From assembly GCA_902761355.1 (NCBI GenBank), contig CACWJY010000013.1:1-51081 (forward strand): a stretch of 51,081 nt of DNA, given 5' to 3'. Position numbers and translations under genes: made by a program. Below the pieces are notes generated by a model, which saw only the letters and a list, made by a program, of their open reading frames with translations, was not told the DNA's origin and made no database searches. Positions 38,549-49,694 of this stretch are shown one piece after another; positions within the stretch are counted from its first letter, which is position 1, and each line of letters begins with the position of its first letter. The stretch comes from Fibrobacter succinogenes. GTDB taxonomy: Bacteria > Fibrobacterota > Fibrobacteria > Fibrobacterales > Fibrobacteraceae.

Positions 38549-39082
38549 TTATTCCGTCATCTCCACATGCAGGTGCTCCATCTCCCCTTTCTCCCAGAGC
38601 ACTCTAAAACGTTCGCCTAGTTTGTCCTGAATCATCTCGACAATATCACGGCGTTTATTCATGGGGACATCATTGATTCTAAAATCCATGGCCGCATTTT
38701 TGTAATGCTTTGAATTCGGCATATGGTAGGGGTAATCATTGCCGCTTGTAATCACAGGAACATAATCGTCCCCTAAAACCACATGAAAGCAATGAACTAT
38801 TTCAATCCCAGCGGTATCCATCGCCGGGAGCAGGCTTTCTAGATAAACGCCCGGCTTTTGTCGCGTACGTTTAAGGAGCAATCGATGAACTTCACGCTGG
38901 TTAAAAGGCTTTAGATTCAAATGACGCATATACTCTTCGGCAGACCAAGTATCCTCAACTTCCTTAGGTTCATAATGAGGAATCGGGCGGTCATTCGCCT
39001 TTATAAGCATATAGACGCCAATTAGGGCCGCAATCGCAAGTACGGGAGCCAGTAAATACAAATGTTTAACAAAAAATTGCAT
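38549..39082 (-). CDS. Peptidase M15-like membrane-anchored protein
   Basis: A 177-aa protein with an N-terminal membrane helix (about residues 5-27). The C-terminal half has the layout of M15/D,D-peptidase-type zinc enzymes: ITSGND, then SKHYKNAAMDFRI (His and Asp ligands near 135-142), then EHLHVEM (terminal His-x-His). A role in trimming peptidoglycan cross-links is therefore possible. The Ser-His-His order of canonical members is slightly altered. ATG 39082 is preferred to a GTG four codons upstream that overlaps the TATTTTTG promoter box (39094-39101). Divergent from the small lipoprotein gene at 39115. Confidence 0.7.
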   Translation of the reverse strand: MQFFVKHLYLLAPVLAIAALIGVYMLIKANDRPIPHYEPKEVEDTWSAEEYMRHLNLKPFNQREVHRLLLKRTRQKPGVYLESLLPAMDTAGIEIVHCFHVVLGDDYVPVITSGNDYPYHMPNSKHYKNAAMDFRINDVPMNKRRDIVEMIQDKLGERFRVLWEKGEMEHLHVEMTE

Positions 39083-39114
39083 TTTATCGAACACAAAAAT
39101 ACTATTTTAAGGGC

Positions 39115-39471
39115 ATGAAGAAAGCTATCCTTATTTCTGCGACTCTCGTTTCCTCTATGTTCCTTTTCGGCTGCGGCGACAACGCCAGCTATACTGGTTG
39201 CTGGAAGGGCGAATCCAATATGATTTTTGAAGTCCTGAGCGAAAACAATCAGGATTTTACCATCCGTAACGTAAACGGTGACCTGAGCGCCACTATCCAA
39301 GATGGCAAGCTTTGCGGCAAGAACACGCTCGACATGCCCTACTGCATGAGCGTCAAGGGCGACTCCGCCTACTATGAATTCGGCGGCATCACTACCGGTT
39401 ACGCCCGAATCAGCAAAGAAGAATACGAAGACATCTTTGCAACGCAAAAAAAAGCGGCTATTGAACAATAG
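39115..39471 (+). CDS. Small hypothetical lipoprotein
   Basis: A 118-aa lipoprotein with lipobox LFGC (Cys near residue 20). The mature part is small, with four further Cys and alternating polar/hydrophobic residues (YTGCWKGES, TIRNVNGDLSATIQDG), suggesting a lipocalin-like or beta-barrel-like fold. No family is recognised. No Shine-Dalgarno; the ATG follows a TATTTTA sequence closely. The gene ends inside a hairpin terminator. Confidence 0.7.
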   Translation: MKKAILISATLVSSMFLFGCGDNASYTGCWKGESNMIFEVLSENNQDFTIRNVNGDLSATIQDGKLCGKNTLDMPYCMSVKGDSAYYEFGGITTGYARISKEEYEDIFATQKKAAIEQ

Positions 39472-39479
39472 CCACTTTT
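39449..39479. terminator. Bidirectional terminator
   Basis: Stem GGCTATT (39456-39462) / AATAGCC (39467-39473), flanked by A and T tracts, between the convergent lipoprotein and fabZ genes. The lipoprotein stop lies within the stem. Confidence 0.75.
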
Positions 39480-39502
39480 CAAATTAACGGTCCCTAATAA
39501 GA

Positions 39503-39994
39503 CTACACCATAGCGGCGCTGAAGTCGGCCTTGGTGCAGAGGGTTTCTTTACCTTCGGCATCAACAGTCAACAATTCGCCGCTGTATTTGTAGATACCGT
39601 GACGGGCCATGATGAGCTTAGCCTTCAAAACGATTTCGGCCTTCGGAATCACCGGAGCGCGGAAACGGCAGTTTTCGACACCCATAAAGGCAGGGCGCTT
39701 GCCCGTAGTTTCAGCTTCGCGACCGATCATGGTGAGGAGGGTGGCGGCCTGGGCCATAGATTCAATCTGAATCACGCCAGGGAGCACCGGATTGCCCGGG
39801 AAATGTCCCTTGAGGAATCCTTCTTCGCCGGTCAAGTGCCACTTGGCAACAATTTCCATGTTTTCGGCGTCGAGGCTCAAGATTTCATCGACAAAGGCAA
39901 ACGGAGCCTTCTGTGGAAGAACGCTATGGACGACTTCGGCATCGTAGAGGATTCCGGCGACGTTAGACTTGGGTAAAGATTCCAGCATGGACAT
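39503..39994 (-). CDS. fabZ: 3-hydroxyacyl-ACP dehydratase FabZ
   Basis: A 163-aa hot-dog-fold dehydratase of fatty-acid synthesis. The catalytic His lies in GHFPGNPVLPGVIQIESMAQA near residue 68, and FAFVDEIL near residue 37 is the conserved start of the fold; FMGVENCRFRAPVIPKAE near residue 108 is also typical. The first of two close ATG codons (39994, 39988) is used; neither has a well-placed Shine-Dalgarno. It overlaps the lpxC gene by 32 nt on the same strand, recalling the LpxC-FabZ fusion found in Bacteroidetes. Confidence 0.92.
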   Translation of the reverse strand: MSMLESLPKSNVAGILYDAEVVHSVLPQKAPFAFVDEILSLDAENMEIVAKWHLTGEEGFLKGHFPGNPVLPGVIQIESMAQAATLLTMIGREAETTGKRPAFMGVENCRFRAPVIPKAEIVLKAKLIMARHGIYKYSGELLTVDAEGKETLCTKADFSAAMV

Positions 39995-40886
39995 AGGGAA
40001 TGATTTTCTCCATAATTTGCCGGTGGGACACGTGCCCACCGTTGGTGATTTCGATTCTGACCCTCGGAAGGGCCGGACAGATAAAACTCAGGTCTCCAAT
40101 CAAATCTAGTATTTTATGCATCGCAGGCTCATTCGCGATGCGGAATTTAGGCGATATTGACGGAGTATTTTCGCGGCAACCACACGATTTTTCGACGCAC
40201 AAACTATCATCGAGTAAAAGCCCGCAGGATTCATCGACACCTGCGAGGAGGCCCGCCGCACGGGCGCGCTCCAGTTCCACCTGATGGATAAAGGTGCGCG
40301 CCATGAAAATTTGGTACAAGTTTTCGGGCGAATAAATGGAGACGGAAGCTGCAGACTTGAGGTCATAACCATCACGGGCAGCATTGCGGTCAAGCACATA
40401 TTCAACTTCGAAGGTCTCCGCAGGCGTGATGCGGACATGGCTGTAGATCGCCGCGTCGGGCCCCAAGTCCCACTCAGCATGCACGGGAGCATCGTAAAAA
40501 ACAAGTTCTTCAGGCGCTCCGCAGAATTTTCGCATTTCGCAGAAAAACGGAATCGAGGAACCGTCCATCATCGGGACTTCGGGTTTTGCCGCATCAGAAA
40601 GTCGCACGTTAAAGCGACGGTGCGGCCACATCAAGAATACTGGTGCCAAATGCTCCGGCGACAAGAGTTCCAAGCCGGATTCACTCAACTTGTAGCCTGC
40701 GGTGCGCTTCGCAAAAAATTCAAGTTCTTCAAAACAATGACACGCATCGCTGCGGTAAAAAAGCTTCTCGCCCACGAACCACGCCACGAAGGGAACCTTC
40801 TGCGGATCCTTTTCTAGCGGCTCGACAGAAAGCGAGACTTCATCAAAGCTCAGACTACGCGATTTAAATTTACACACATTACTCAT
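39963..40886 (-). CDS. lpxC: UDP-3-O-acyl-N-acetylglucosamine deacetylase (divergent)
   Basis: A 307-aa protein (E. coli LpxC 305 aa), the committed enzyme of lipid A synthesis. Zinc and catalytic residues are retained: SPEHLAPVF (Glu-His, matching E78-H79), VPMMDGSSIPFF, MHKILDLIGDL (His and Asp ligands near residue 266) and NGGHVSHR (distal His). The rest is distant from E. coli LpxC, especially residues 1-60. ATG 40886 is chosen because it gives the expected length; there is no Shine-Dalgarno, and TATTTTG lies 7-8 nt upstream. Its end overlaps fabZ. Confidence 0.85.
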   Translation of the reverse strand: MSNVCKFKSRSLSFDEVSLSVEPLEKDPQKVPFVAWFVGEKLFYRSDACHCFEELEFFAKRTAGYKLSESGLELLSPEHLAPVFLMWPHRRFNVRLSDAAKPEVPMMDGSSIPFFCEMRKFCGAPEELVFYDAPVHAEWDLGPDAAIYSHVRITPAETFEVEYVLDRNAARDGYDLKSAASVSIYSPENLYQIFMARTFIHQVELERARAAGLLAGVDESCGLLLDDSLCVEKSCGCRENTPSISPKFRIANEPAMHKILDLIGDLSFICPALPRVRIEITNGGHVSHRQIMEKIIPYVHAGIFTQV

Positions 40887-40937
40887 TACGGCTACAAAAT
40901 AGAAAATAAACAAACGCGAATGTAGACTTAATGATAC

Positions 40938-40961
40938 TAAAACGGCGGCCATTCGACCGCC
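40938..40961 (-). terminator. Terminator after Rpn-like gene
   Basis: On the minus strand GGCGG / CCGCC with a loop of about 8 nt, then GTTTTAG. It lies 24 nt after the stop of the nuclease gene. Confidence 0.6.
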
Positions 40962-40985
40962 TGACTAAATAGTATTCAAAAACAA

Positions 40986-41888
40986 TTAGAGTTCGCGAAT
41001 TTCCTTTTCGGGAAGCTTCGTAGCTTTTTTAATGATAGAAATATCAACACCCATATCGCGCATATTCTTCGCAATTTCGCGAGCCTTATTATACGCAATC
41101 CTCGCTTCGTCAAAATCTTTCATCAATTCGCAACGCATATATCTAGCACTAAAATTACACAATTTCACTTCATTTTGCAAGACCTTGAATACAGGGTCGA
41201 CCGCAAATTCGCTAAAATCGGCTTCGCGGTTAAGCGTATCAATGGCACGGAGCCACTGTGCAATACGGCTATTGTCACCAGCAAACTTGTCTTTCTGTTT
41301 AAGGAACTTGTTCACCTCGATAAGTGTCACCGTCTGCCGTTCAAAGAAAACCCGCTGTTCCTGATTACGCAACTGCACCTTGTGACGGTAATTCGGGGAC
41401 CCCTTGAATGCGTCGAAAAACTGGAAACTGACCACATGCAGATTTTCCAAACGCGTAAACCTACCAGCTTTTTCCATACCGCCCGTAAGGCGAGCCACAT
41501 AAAGCACCAAGCGGTCATTAAAAAAGGAGTCATTGTTTTCGTGCTGCACATCAATAGAGATACGGTCACGCGGGACATTTTCGCCACGATCGTTAATTAA
41601 CAGCAAGTCGGGTTCCACGCTACGATAACCCAGTTCACCGGGAACATACGGATTGACAAGTTTCGGATTCTCAATGCGATCCGAACCAACAAGGTTCAAC
41701 GCTGCGTTGATTAGGTCCGTCGTGAGCATCAGGTTTTTCTCGCTTGCAAGAATCTTCTTAATGCATCCATCATTATAGAAATAGACATTTCGATGTTCGT
41801 ATTCCTTGACGATTACGTCAATATCAAGTCCGTTGTCATCCGCATTTTTCAGTTTTCCCTGAAAAACGGCAAATTCTTCTCTGGTCAT
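40986..41888 (-). CDS. PD-(D/E)XK nuclease, Rpn/transposase-like
   Basis: A 300-aa protein of the Rpn-like recombination-promoting nuclease group. The nuclease core is visible near residues 108-138: RSVEPDLLLIND (metal-binding Asp), then RISIDVQHEN (D-x-Q), followed by the RLVLYVARL helix. The C-terminal 60 residues are helical and end in a basic KKATKLPEKEI. Such genes are numerous and mobile in Fibrobacter, but no terminal repeats or transposase partner are visible here. ATG 41888 has AAAAGG about 7 nt upstream; an earlier TTG is rejected. Confidence 0.8.
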   Translation of the reverse strand: MTREEFAVFQGKLKNADDNGLDIDVIVKEYEHRNVYFYNDGCIKKILASEKNLMLTTDLINAALNLVGSDRIENPKLVNPYVPGELGYRSVEPDLLLINDRGENVPRDRISIDVQHENNDSFFNDRLVLYVARLTGGMEKAGRFTRLENLHVVSFQFFDAFKGSPNYRHKVQLRNQEQRVFFERQTVTLIEVNKFLKQKDKFAGDNSRIAQWLRAIDTLNREADFSEFAVDPVFKVLQNEVKLCNFSARYMRCELMKDFDEARIAYNKAREIAKNMRDMGVDISIIKKATKLPEKEIREL

Positions 41889-42081
41889 TTGCAACCTTTT
41901 AACGTTTCTCCGTGGGACATTCCGCGAAGAGATAGAGATTCTGTCCCCATCTTTATATATACACGGTTTTATAGGGGATTTTTATCCCTTTTTGCATGTA
42001 AAATTTTTCAGACAACTAAAAAAAATTGCTTTTCGACAGAAAGGATCGCGGGAATGACCTTACCACGAGCATTATGAATGT
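41889..42081. other. Intergenic region between Rpn-like and FISUMP genes
   Basis: An AT-rich stretch. GGGAT-TTTT-ATCCC (41975-41988) plus five T forms a small plus-strand terminator-like hairpin although no plus-strand gene precedes it. The sequence upstream of the nuclease (minus strand) contains TATATATAAAG and probably holds its promoter. No further gene is supported. Confidence 0.4.
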
Positions 42082-44661
42082 CTAATCCTTGACACAACGA
42101 ACACTCACCCAATTTGATTTGGCAGGACCGGCCAGATACGCAGAATCAATATCATTGGATAAACTAAATGCATACGCAGAACCAAAACCCCCTTCCGTAG
42201 AGCTCCAGATATCAGAATATTCACCTAAGCCTGTATAATAGCCATCATAGTGTTTTATACCTGACGCCAATACCGAGAAGGAGGACAACTTTTCTCCTTC
42301 AAGAACATCAATTAAAGGCTCCCATTCTTCCTTACTCGGCAAATGCCATCCCTTAGGACACACTGTTCGCGCTGCGTCCCAATTATAAAGACGACCATAA
42401 TCAGCACAATAGATAGAACTATCATTGTAGCAAAAACTATTTTCAATTTCATAATTTATATTTTCCGCCATCCATATATCGTTACCAATCGGAATTGTCT
42501 TATATTCTTTTCCGTCACGATCATCTTTGAGTAATCCGTAGATTCCATTCCACTCAAGGGTTCCATTTTTGCAAATAACATTATCCACAGATTTACCATC
42601 AGTATAATCTGTACAGGCAAGATTATACAGCACCTCTATATGGGATGCCTCTCTAAAAGAATCTCTTTCACAGACATAATTTTTCATATTTATGATACCG
42701 CGAACAACAGACCCATCTTTAGAACAAGGCAAATTATACACGTCCGCTTCCGCCAAAGACAATGGCGTCCACCCATCTTTTGCGTCATACTTAAAATAGG
42801 ACTTTGATTTTTCACTTTTTCGCAATTCACCATCTTTGCCAGCCGGCCATGTTGAATACTCCGGTTCACAATCTGAATACACTGTATACAAATTCCATTC
42901 ACTATTTTTACAGCGTGTCATATAGGAACCATCACAAATACTATCAGTGCAGATAGTAGCTCCATCATCTACTATTGTATATCCAATAGGTACACATACG
43001 CCCTCTTTTTTCTTTGTACACCCGAAACCAATATCATTGATTATCTGGAGAGCGAACTCTTCAGGTAAACCAATCCACTGTTCTAGCTCTTCATCATAAT
43101 ATTTATTTCCATCTTTTATTTCACCGTCGTTACCAACCAAGTTCCAATTTCCATCCCTACACAAATACAAGTCATCACTAATTTTTTCAATTTCTCCATC
43201 ATGTTTCATAGTGCAGGCTCTTAAATGACGATCCATTCCACTAGCTTCAAGCCATTCTCCCTTTTTTTCATCGTATTTATAATAGATTGCAGACTGATCG
43301 CCTTTCTTTATTTCGCCATCCTTACCTGCCGACCATTCATAAATATCAAGTTCTACTGATGTAGCCCTACGCCACTCGCCCTTTTCTCCATCATATTTAT
43401 AATAAATATCGATACAAGTATTTTGCCAACCGCTAGTTCCTTCTGCAGCATAAATATTGCACGATCCAGTACTACACTCTTCCCCCTCCTTACAAAATTC
43501 TCCTTTTCGAATTTCCCCATCCTTACCTGCAGACCAACTATAGGTATTCGCATCATCTAAAGATGCGGTGTACCACACCCCATCTTTACAGAAATAAAAA
43601 TCATTCCATTTTTTACTTTTGTTCCTAAAAAAAGATTGATTAATATCCGACACACAGTAGCGATCCGCTCCAGAATATTCTCTCCATGTATTATAGAACT
43701 GACAAATAAATTTCTCAACCTTTGAATCATTATAGCAAGATTCTCCTATCGAACATCTGCATGACGACTCCTTAACACGACCCGCAATACTCTCTTTATT
43801 AAATTGAGTTGTAGAATGCTCATCCTTGCCTTTTTCAATAGTTCCGCTATAATCATTCCATTCACCATCTTCTTCAATATCTGTCGCAATTTCAGTCAAC
43901 AAACGACTCAAATCTTCTTCATCACGATTTGAACTATCTTTTTTCCCAGCCAACACCAACTTGCTAATCGCCACAAGCGCGGCATCAGCATCGCTATCAC
44001 CGAAAACATCTAAATCTTCATAATTCTTGAATTTTCCTTCAATGCCGAATGCGGCAAGCACTTCTCGTTCCGCCTGTTTCTTGGCAGCAGTAAAGTTCAT
44101 TCCCTTGCCTAGCAGATAAAGGACTCGGTCATACTCGAGGTGCGTCAGAATGTTCACGTTCACATTTTCACGCTTGCTCAAGTCGGTCACCGCACTCAAC
44201 GTCGCATGAACACTTTCTCCGTTGATTTCACTCTTGAAATTGCCCGTCACTCGAAGCAACGCATACTGGCTTTTCAGCGACACATTCAAAATTTTGAAAG
44301 CACCGCTATCGTTCGAGACCTTACCCATAAAACTCTTGCCAGTCTGTGCAAAAGTCTTGCCATCGAGTTCCAGTTCAAAGATATCTACGGTAGAACCGCT
44401 TTTAAACGGTCCCTTCTGAGCAAGACCCGTAATAGTTTTATTCTTGATGGGAACGATTTCTTCAGATGTATACGAAGACGGGTTGTTTTCTTCGGAATGA
44501 ATATCCGTAGAAACGGTCGTTTCCGAACCTATTCCCGAGCCAGTTCCAGAATTGCTACTAGAATCACCACCACAAGCGGAGAACAGAAGTATGAGAGAAA
44601 TTACCGCACTTGCTTTCAGCAAGCATGCAATGACGTGTTCTTCAACAGAAGGATTTTTCAT
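42082..44661 (-). CDS. FISUMP-domain lipoprotein with internal DGE repeats
   Basis: An 859-aa surface lipoprotein. The lipobox LFSAC is at about residues 26-30, after an unusually long N-region. Residues about 70-290 form a module (TGLAQKGPFKSGSTVDIFELE and an EYDRVLYLLGKGMNFTAAKKQAE helix) found in other Fibrobacter lipoproteins. The middle (about 380-660) has at least six repeats of a (K/N/H)DGE(I/L)-x-KG unit followed by YYKYD-x-GEW and paired Cys. The C-terminal 130 residues match the F. succinogenes major paralogous domain: GRLYNWDAA, CPKGWHLPSKEEWEPL, WSSTEGG and NWVSVRCVKD. ATG 44661 has GGAT about 8 nt upstream. Function unknown; probably substrate contact at the surface. Confidence 0.85.
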   Translation of the reverse strand: MKNPSVEEHVIACLLKASAVISLILLFSACGGDSSSNSGTGSGIGSETTVSTDIHSEENNPSSYTSEEIVPIKNKTITGLAQKGPFKSGSTVDIFELELDGKTFAQTGKSFMGKVSNDSGAFKILNVSLKSQYALLRVTGNFKSEINGESVHATLSAVTDLSKRENVNVNILTHLEYDRVLYLLGKGMNFTAAKKQAEREVLAAFGIEGKFKNYEDLDVFGDSDADAALVAISKLVLAGKKDSSNRDEEDLSRLLTEIATDIEEDGEWNDYSGTIEKGKDEHSTTQFNKESIAGRVKESSCRCSIGESCYNDSKVEKFICQFYNTWREYSGADRYCVSDINQSFFRNKSKKWNDFYFCKDGVWYTASLDDANTYSWSAGKDGEIRKGEFCKEGEECSTGSCNIYAAEGTSGWQNTCIDIYYKYDGEKGEWRRATSVELDIYEWSAGKDGEIKKGDQSAIYYKYDEKKGEWLEASGMDRHLRACTMKHDGEIEKISDDLYLCRDGNWNLVGNDGEIKDGNKYYDEELEQWIGLPEEFALQIINDIGFGCTKKKEGVCVPIGYTIVDDGATICTDSICDGSYMTRCKNSEWNLYTVYSDCEPEYSTWPAGKDGELRKSEKSKSYFKYDAKDGWTPLSLAEADVYNLPCSKDGSVVRGIINMKNYVCERDSFREASHIEVLYNLACTDYTDGKSVDNVICKNGTLEWNGIYGLLKDDRDGKEYKTIPIGNDIWMAENINYEIENSFCYNDSSIYCADYGRLYNWDAARTVCPKGWHLPSKEEWEPLIDVLEGEKLSSFSVLASGIKHYDGYYTGLGEYSDIWSSTEGGFGSAYAFSLSNDIDSAYLAGPAKSNWVSVRCVKD

Positions 44662-44768
44662 ACGATTATCCTTGGATTACCCCTTCGACTGATTCGACAG
44701 GCTCATCAACCAGCTCAGGGAGCTTGAAAAATGCAACATTGGAAAACATGAATAAAAGTTTCCATACT
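44662..44768. repeat. Intergenic spacer with repeat-like fragment
   Basis: A 107-bp gap. The segment around 44688-44728 (CTTCGACTGATTCGACAGG, then CAGCTCAGGGAGC) resembles the short dispersed CTTCGAC..GGCTCAGG elements found in many bacterial intergenic regions; AGCTC-AGG-GAGCT can form a small hairpin. Confidence 0.4.
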
Positions 44769-45812
44769 TTACTTTAAATTTTTCTTCGCCATGACGCGGA
44801 GTTCGACCATTTGACGACGCCAGATGTCGATATCAATCGCAGGGAATCCGGCGACAGTCTTGCCTGCGGGAACGCTCTTGGTCACACCCGCTTTTGCAGT
44901 CACAATTGCATTCTTGCCAACGGTCAAATGTCCCGCAGCCTTAGCGCCGCCCGCAAACTGCACGCCATCTTCAAGAACCGTCGTGCCGCCGAGAGCCGTT
45001 TGCGAGGCCATGTAAATGTTGTTTCCGAGAACGCAGTTGTGCGCGATCTGCACCATGGAATCCAGATGGCAGCTGTCGCCTATGGTCGTCGGCGAAATGA
45101 ATCCCGCCGCAACAACCGTATTCGCGCCAAAGCTACAGCGGTTTCCGATACGGACGCCCGCAAAATGCGGCACCATGCGACGTTCGCCTTCATGCTCATA
45201 GAATCCGAAGCCGCGGCTACCGACAACGACACCCGCCTGAAAAATGCAGCCTTCTCCCACGATTACGTTCGGGTAAATCGTCACGTTCGATTCTAGGCGG
45301 CAGCCTCGCCCGACGCTTGCACCGCGCATTACAACGCAGCCCGGTCCAACAAAGCAACCTTCGTCGACAAAGCCCTCCACAACAGCCGAGGGGTGAATCC
45401 TGAGGCCATTTTCATCAAAGCCAGAAGCATTTACTCCCGACTGCATATTTTCATGGAAACGGTCGCCAAAAAAATGTTCCAAAAAAAGAACCATCGCATG
45501 GTACGGCTCTTTTACGGCAACAATCGATTTTACAAACGGGAAGATTTCAGAAGAGCCGGATAATTCCGCGACTGTTTCAAGAGGAACAAATAAAAAACCG
45601 GCTCGAACATTCTGCAGACTTTCATTTGAAGGGCCATTCGCATGGATTATACTTTCGACATGACCGACCCAAAAACTCACATCGTTTTCGGTTGCCTGCA
45701 AAAGAGATGCATACCCCGCCAAAGGAATTTCGCACGGCGATTCACGCACGACCTTACATTCCAGGGATTCATCGTTACGTAAATAATCGATGATGGCCGC
45801 TGCAGAAAGCAT
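44769..45812 (-). CDS. lpxD: UDP-3-O-acylglucosamine N-acyltransferase
   Basis: A 347-aa acyltransferase of lipid A synthesis that adds the second hydroxyacyl chain from ACP. The N-terminal uridine-binding domain (about residues 1-110) precedes a left-handed beta helix of hexapeptide repeats. MVQIAHNCVLGNN near residue 248 contains the catalytic His. The protein ends in a C-terminal helix (WRRQMVELRVMAKKN). Length is normal for LpxD. ATG 45812 overlaps the stop of the lipid-kinase gene (TAATG) with a GGGGG-type Shine-Dalgarno, which fixes the start. Confidence 0.93.
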   Translation of the reverse strand: MLSAAAIIDYLRNDESLECKVVRESPCEIPLAGYASLLQATENDVSFWVGHVESIIHANGPSNESLQNVRAGFLFVPLETVAELSGSSEIFPFVKSIVAVKEPYHAMVLFLEHFFGDRFHENMQSGVNASGFDENGLRIHPSAVVEGFVDEGCFVGPGCVVMRGASVGRGCRLESNVTIYPNVIVGEGCIFQAGVVVGSRGFGFYEHEGERRMVPHFAGVRIGNRCSFGANTVVAAGFISPTTIGDSCHLDSMVQIAHNCVLGNNIYMASQTALGGTTVLEDGVQFAGGAKAAGHLTVGKNAIVTAKAGVTKSVPAGKTVAGFPAIDIDIWRRQMVELRVMAKKNLK

Positions 45813-46774
45813 TACACCCCCAGCGAAAGAATCTGCACCTGGCAAGCAAACTCAATCTTTATATGTTCACCGACTTTACCGCTCAGATCTTCACCATCGA
45901 GCTGCAAAAATTCATTTTTGTCAAAGGTAAACTCTACAGAACGGGCCTTAAATGTTTTCAAAAAATATTTCTTGACAAAGTTTCCAAGAACGGGGACTGT
46001 TCCCACCGCAATTGCGAGCATGAACATGAACATATTCGGCACGCACACGATTTCAAGCAAACCGTCAGCCATATTTGACTTGTAGAACGGGTTCGCGCCA
46101 CTGGCAAAGCTCGGAATATTGCCCACAATCACAGTGCGGTTGCCGTCGAGAATCTTTTGCCAAGGGCGTCCTTCGGCATCGATAAACGAAAGTTGACCTT
46201 TTTTTAAATGGTACGAACGATCTGCAAAAAAACGCTTGACATAATGCAGCTTATTCGCAATAACCGAATTAGACGATATCGCGCCATTGGAGCGGTCTTG
46301 GTTAAAATCATGTGCAATACGGGCATCGATACCACCCGAAAAATAGTTTGCAAAAGCCAGGCGGTCGTTTACCTTCCAGATATCAAACGGTCTGGAATTT
46401 GTCTGGAGCAAATGGCGCACCAGGAACAACAAGCCTCTATCGACATAAGGCTTATACAAGTTCAGCACGCGAGCAAGGTCGTTTCCGGTTCCCAACGGAA
46501 TAAGGCCGATTTTTACGGATTTTGCGTATTCTGAAGCCAGCATAACCGATAGCACCGCAGAGACTGTACCGTCACCACCCACAGCAATCAAGGTTTCAGT
46601 ATTCGAGAGCGCATCGCCAATCTGTTTTTCTAGGGAATCAATCGTAGTGAACTCAGCCTTCCACTGGTCATCCTTATAATTTAAGGACGCCATGATTTCG
46701 GGCAAGAACTGGTGAATCACCTTGCCCTGGCCACCGCCACTAATAGGATTGATTAGAAAAACAAACTTATACAC
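45812..46774 (-). CDS. Diacylglycerol/lipid kinase, DagK/YegS family
   Basis: A 320-aa lipid kinase. NPISGGGQGK at residues 9-18 and LIAVGGDGTVSAVL near residue 62 are the ATP-binding signatures; IGLIPLGTGNDLARVL near residue 92 is the third conserved block. It probably phosphorylates diacylglycerol or a related lipid at the inner membrane. Start is GTG 46774 with GAGG 5 nt upstream. It is translationally coupled to lpxD (TAATG), linking it to envelope lipid synthesis, and lies 7 nt from the carbonic anhydrase-like gene. Confidence 0.9.
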   Translation of the reverse strand: MYKFVFLINPISGGGQGKVIHQFLPEIMASLNYKDDQWKAEFTTIDSLEKQIGDALSNTETLIAVGGDGTVSAVLSVMLASEYAKSVKIGLIPLGTGNDLARVLNLYKPYVDRGLLFLVRHLLQTNSRPFDIWKVNDRLAFANYFSGGIDARIAHDFNQDRSNGAISSNSVIANKLHYVKRFFADRSYHLKKGQLSFIDAEGRPWQKILDGNRTVIVGNIPSFASGANPFYKSNMADGLLEIVCVPNMFMFMLAIAVGTVPVLGNFVKKYFLKTFKARSVEFTFDKNEFLQLDGEDLSGKVGEHIKIEFACQVQILSLGV

Positions 46775-46781
46775 AAATACC

Positions 46782-47297
46782 TCAGGCGTTCTTCATCAGC
46801 TCGTCTTTGACAAGAATGTAATGTTCCGCATTTTCATGGAACTTGCGAATTTCTTCTTCGGTGAGTTCTCGCACCACACGAGCCGGAGCGCCCACAATCA
46901 GACTCCCTTCGGGGAATTCCTTGTCCTGCGTCACAATAGCACCTGCAGCAACAACGCTATTTGATTTGATATGAACGCCATCCATCAAGATAGCCCCCAT
47001 ACCCACCAAGACATTGTCTTCTATATCGCAGGCATGCAAAATAGCATTATGGCCCACCGTGACATCGTTTCCAACATGCACCCCTACATCCGTAGAAAGG
47101 TGAATCGTCACGTTATCTTGAATATTGGTACGTGCTCCAATACGGATTTCGGCAAGGTCGGCGCGAATAACCGCATTGTAAAACACCGAGGAATCATCCC
47201 CGATTTCTACGTCACCAATAAGCCTAGCTCCCTCGGCAATAAAAACTCGATTGCCAAGGACCGGCTTTTTACCCTTATATTCAATCAAACTGGCCAT
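46782..47297 (-). CDS. Gamma-carbonic anhydrase-like hexapeptide protein
   Basis: A 171-aa left-handed beta-helix protein. The zinc ligands of gamma carbonic anhydrases are retained: DNVTIHLSTD (His) and VTVGHNAILHACDI (two His). The N-terminus RVFIAEGARLIGDVEIGDDSSVFYNAVIR is also typical, as is the VGAPARVVRELTEEE end. Activity could be CO2 hydration or an unrelated acetyl- or thiol-transfer role, as for YrdA/PaaY. ATG 47297 is used; an in-frame TTG three codons earlier is rejected. TAAATTTA lies about 28 nt upstream. Confidence 0.87.
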   Translation of the reverse strand: MASLIEYKGKKPVLGNRVFIAEGARLIGDVEIGDDSSVFYNAVIRADLAEIRIGARTNIQDNVTIHLSTDVGVHVGNDVTVGHNAILHACDIEDNVLVGMGAILMDGVHIKSNSVVAAGAIVTQDKEFPEGSLIVGAPARVVRELTEEEIRKFHENAEHYILVKDELMKNA

Positions 47298-47411
47298 ATA
47301 AACCAAAACTTTTCTTTACTCTAAATTTACTTAGACAATAGGCGAATGTCAATAAAATACGAAAAATAATTCTAACAATTTTATTGTTTGTCTTTTTATA
47401 TTTTGCATTAA

Positions 47412-49562
<2,151 letters not shown>

Positions 49563-49583
49563 AAACAAGCCCAATTTTTAAGC

Positions 49584-49610
49584 AAAAAAGGAGCCGCAAG
49601 GTTCCTTTTT
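49584..49610 (+). terminator. Terminator of ligA
   Basis: AAAAAAGGAGCC-GCAA-GGTTCCTTTTT, one G-T wobble, 22 nt after the stop codon. Confidence 0.85.
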
Positions 49611-49613
49611 CTG

Positions 49614-49634
49614 TTGTGGATATTTTATCCACAA
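49614..49634. promoter_or_regulatory. 9-bp inverted repeat upstream of GH10 gene
   Basis: TTGTGGATA-TTT-TATCCACAA, perfect, about 60 bp before the GH10 start. It follows the ligA terminator and has no T-run after it, so it could be an operator for the xylanase gene. Confidence 0.45.
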
Positions 49635-49694
49635 TAAACAAAAAATTTTTGGAATATCAACTTTCAAAAAACAATATGTTTATATTGGTAAATT

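Noticed and set aside
40886..42081. Complete insertion sequence around the Rpn-like nuclease
   Set aside because: No terminal inverted repeats or target duplications could be matched in the flanks; kept as a single gene.
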